This document shows, piece by piece, positions 7,486 to 7,817 of a stretch of 7,817 nucleotides of DNA. Location of the stretch: assembly GCA_015231665.1 (NCBI GenBank), contig JADGBD010000087.1, forward strand, positions 1 through 7,817. The letters run 5' to 3'. The stretch's first letter is position 1. Every line of letters starts with the position of its first letter. Under the pieces are notes generated by a model, which saw only the letters and a program-made list of their open reading frames with translations, did not search any database and had not been told where the DNA came from. The position numbers and the translations under genes are program-made. This DNA comes from Gammaproteobacteria bacterium. GTDB lineage: Bacteria > Pseudomonadota > Gammaproteobacteria > Chromatiales > Chromatiaceae.

Positions 7486-7817
7486 TTACCCCCGACCAGA
7501 CGCAGCAGGGCCTTGACCTCCTCGCTCTCCAGCTCGCGCACTTGGCCCAGCCTGGGGTACTTGCCCAGCAGGATGGGCCCGTAGCGCACCCGGATCAGAC
7601 GATTGACCTTGGCGCCCACCGCCTCCCACATGCGCCGCACCTCGCGGTTGCGCCCCTCCACCAGCACCACGTGATACCAGCGATTGGCACTCTCGCCGCC
7701 GGACTCGACAATCTCCTCAAACCGCGCCTTGCCGTCCTCCAGCTCGATGCCGTGGGTCAGTTGGTAGAACATCTCCTTGCTGACCTCGCCGAGCACGCGC
7801 ACGGCATATTCCCGCTC
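7482..7817 (-). CDS. rluB: 23S rRNA pseudouridine synthase RluB, C-terminal part (5' end outside window)
   Basis: RluB turns uridine 2605 of 23S rRNA into pseudouridine. The window shows the last 111 residues of what is usually about 250-300. The fragment begins EREYAVRVLGEV and contains the RsuA/RluB family block EGRNREVRRMWEAVG (54-68) and RLIRVRYGPI, ending with LLRLVGGK. The catalytic aspartate and the N-terminal S4 RNA-binding domain would lie beyond the right edge. Among the RsuA group the sequence fits RluB best, from VEREYAVRV-like and LIRVRYG-like matches, but RluE or RluF cannot be fully excluded from the C terminus alone. Its TGA stop overlaps the ATG of the glycosylase gene, so the two probably form one operon. 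Confidence 0.9.
   Translation of the reverse strand, partial: EREYAVRVLGEVSKEMFYQLTHGIELEDGKARFEEIVESGGESANRWYHVVLVEGRNREVRRMWEAVGAKVNRLIRVRYGPILLGKYPRLGQVRELESEEVKALLRLVGGK

Overview
The window looks like a chromosomal segment of a GC-rich gammaproteobacterium. The evidence is the gene order queA-tgt-yajC-secD, the E. coli-like spacing of catalytic residues in Tgt and QueA, and an RluB-type pseudouridine synthase. I cannot name the genus. No phage, transposase, CRISPR, tRNA or rRNA gene is visible.

Layout from left to right. The minus strand carries secD (its 3' end is cut off by the left edge), yajC, a gene for an exported protein with three four-cysteine repeats (DUF3011-like), a 392-base gene-free stretch holding a nested inverted-repeat element, then tgt and queA. 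Read in the direction of transcription this is queA, tgt, [repeat element], DUF3011-like gene, yajC, secD. That is the classical queuosine/Sec-translocon cluster with an extra gene and a repeat element wedged between tgt and yajC. QueA and Tgt act in queuosine modification of tRNAs with GUN anticodons. YajC and SecD belong to the SecDF-YajC accessory complex of the Sec translocon. Divergent from queA is a plus-strand gene for a GAF-like/GGDEF diguanylate cyclase with a candidate sigma-54 promoter. It converges, with overlapping stop codons, on a minus-strand pair: rluB (5' end outside the window), whose stop overlaps the start of an endonuclease III-like DNA glycosylase gene.

The most interesting place is the 114-base gap between queA and tgt. 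On the plus strand, opposite to both genes, it contains a near-consensus sigma-70 promoter (TTGACG, 17 bases, GATAAT). About 85 bases later comes a perfect 9-bp GC-rich stem followed by eight T residues. Between them lie a 9-bp hairpin and a C-rich linker with CUCCUCC, which looks like a compact, undescribed small RNA. The same DNA read on the minus strand has a purine-rich Shine-Dalgarno region and a 13-codon ORF. That ORF contains His-Tyr-Tyr-Tyr, four successive codons read by queuosine-modified tRNAs, directly before tgt. The small RNA is well supported by sequence signals; the leader peptide is speculative.
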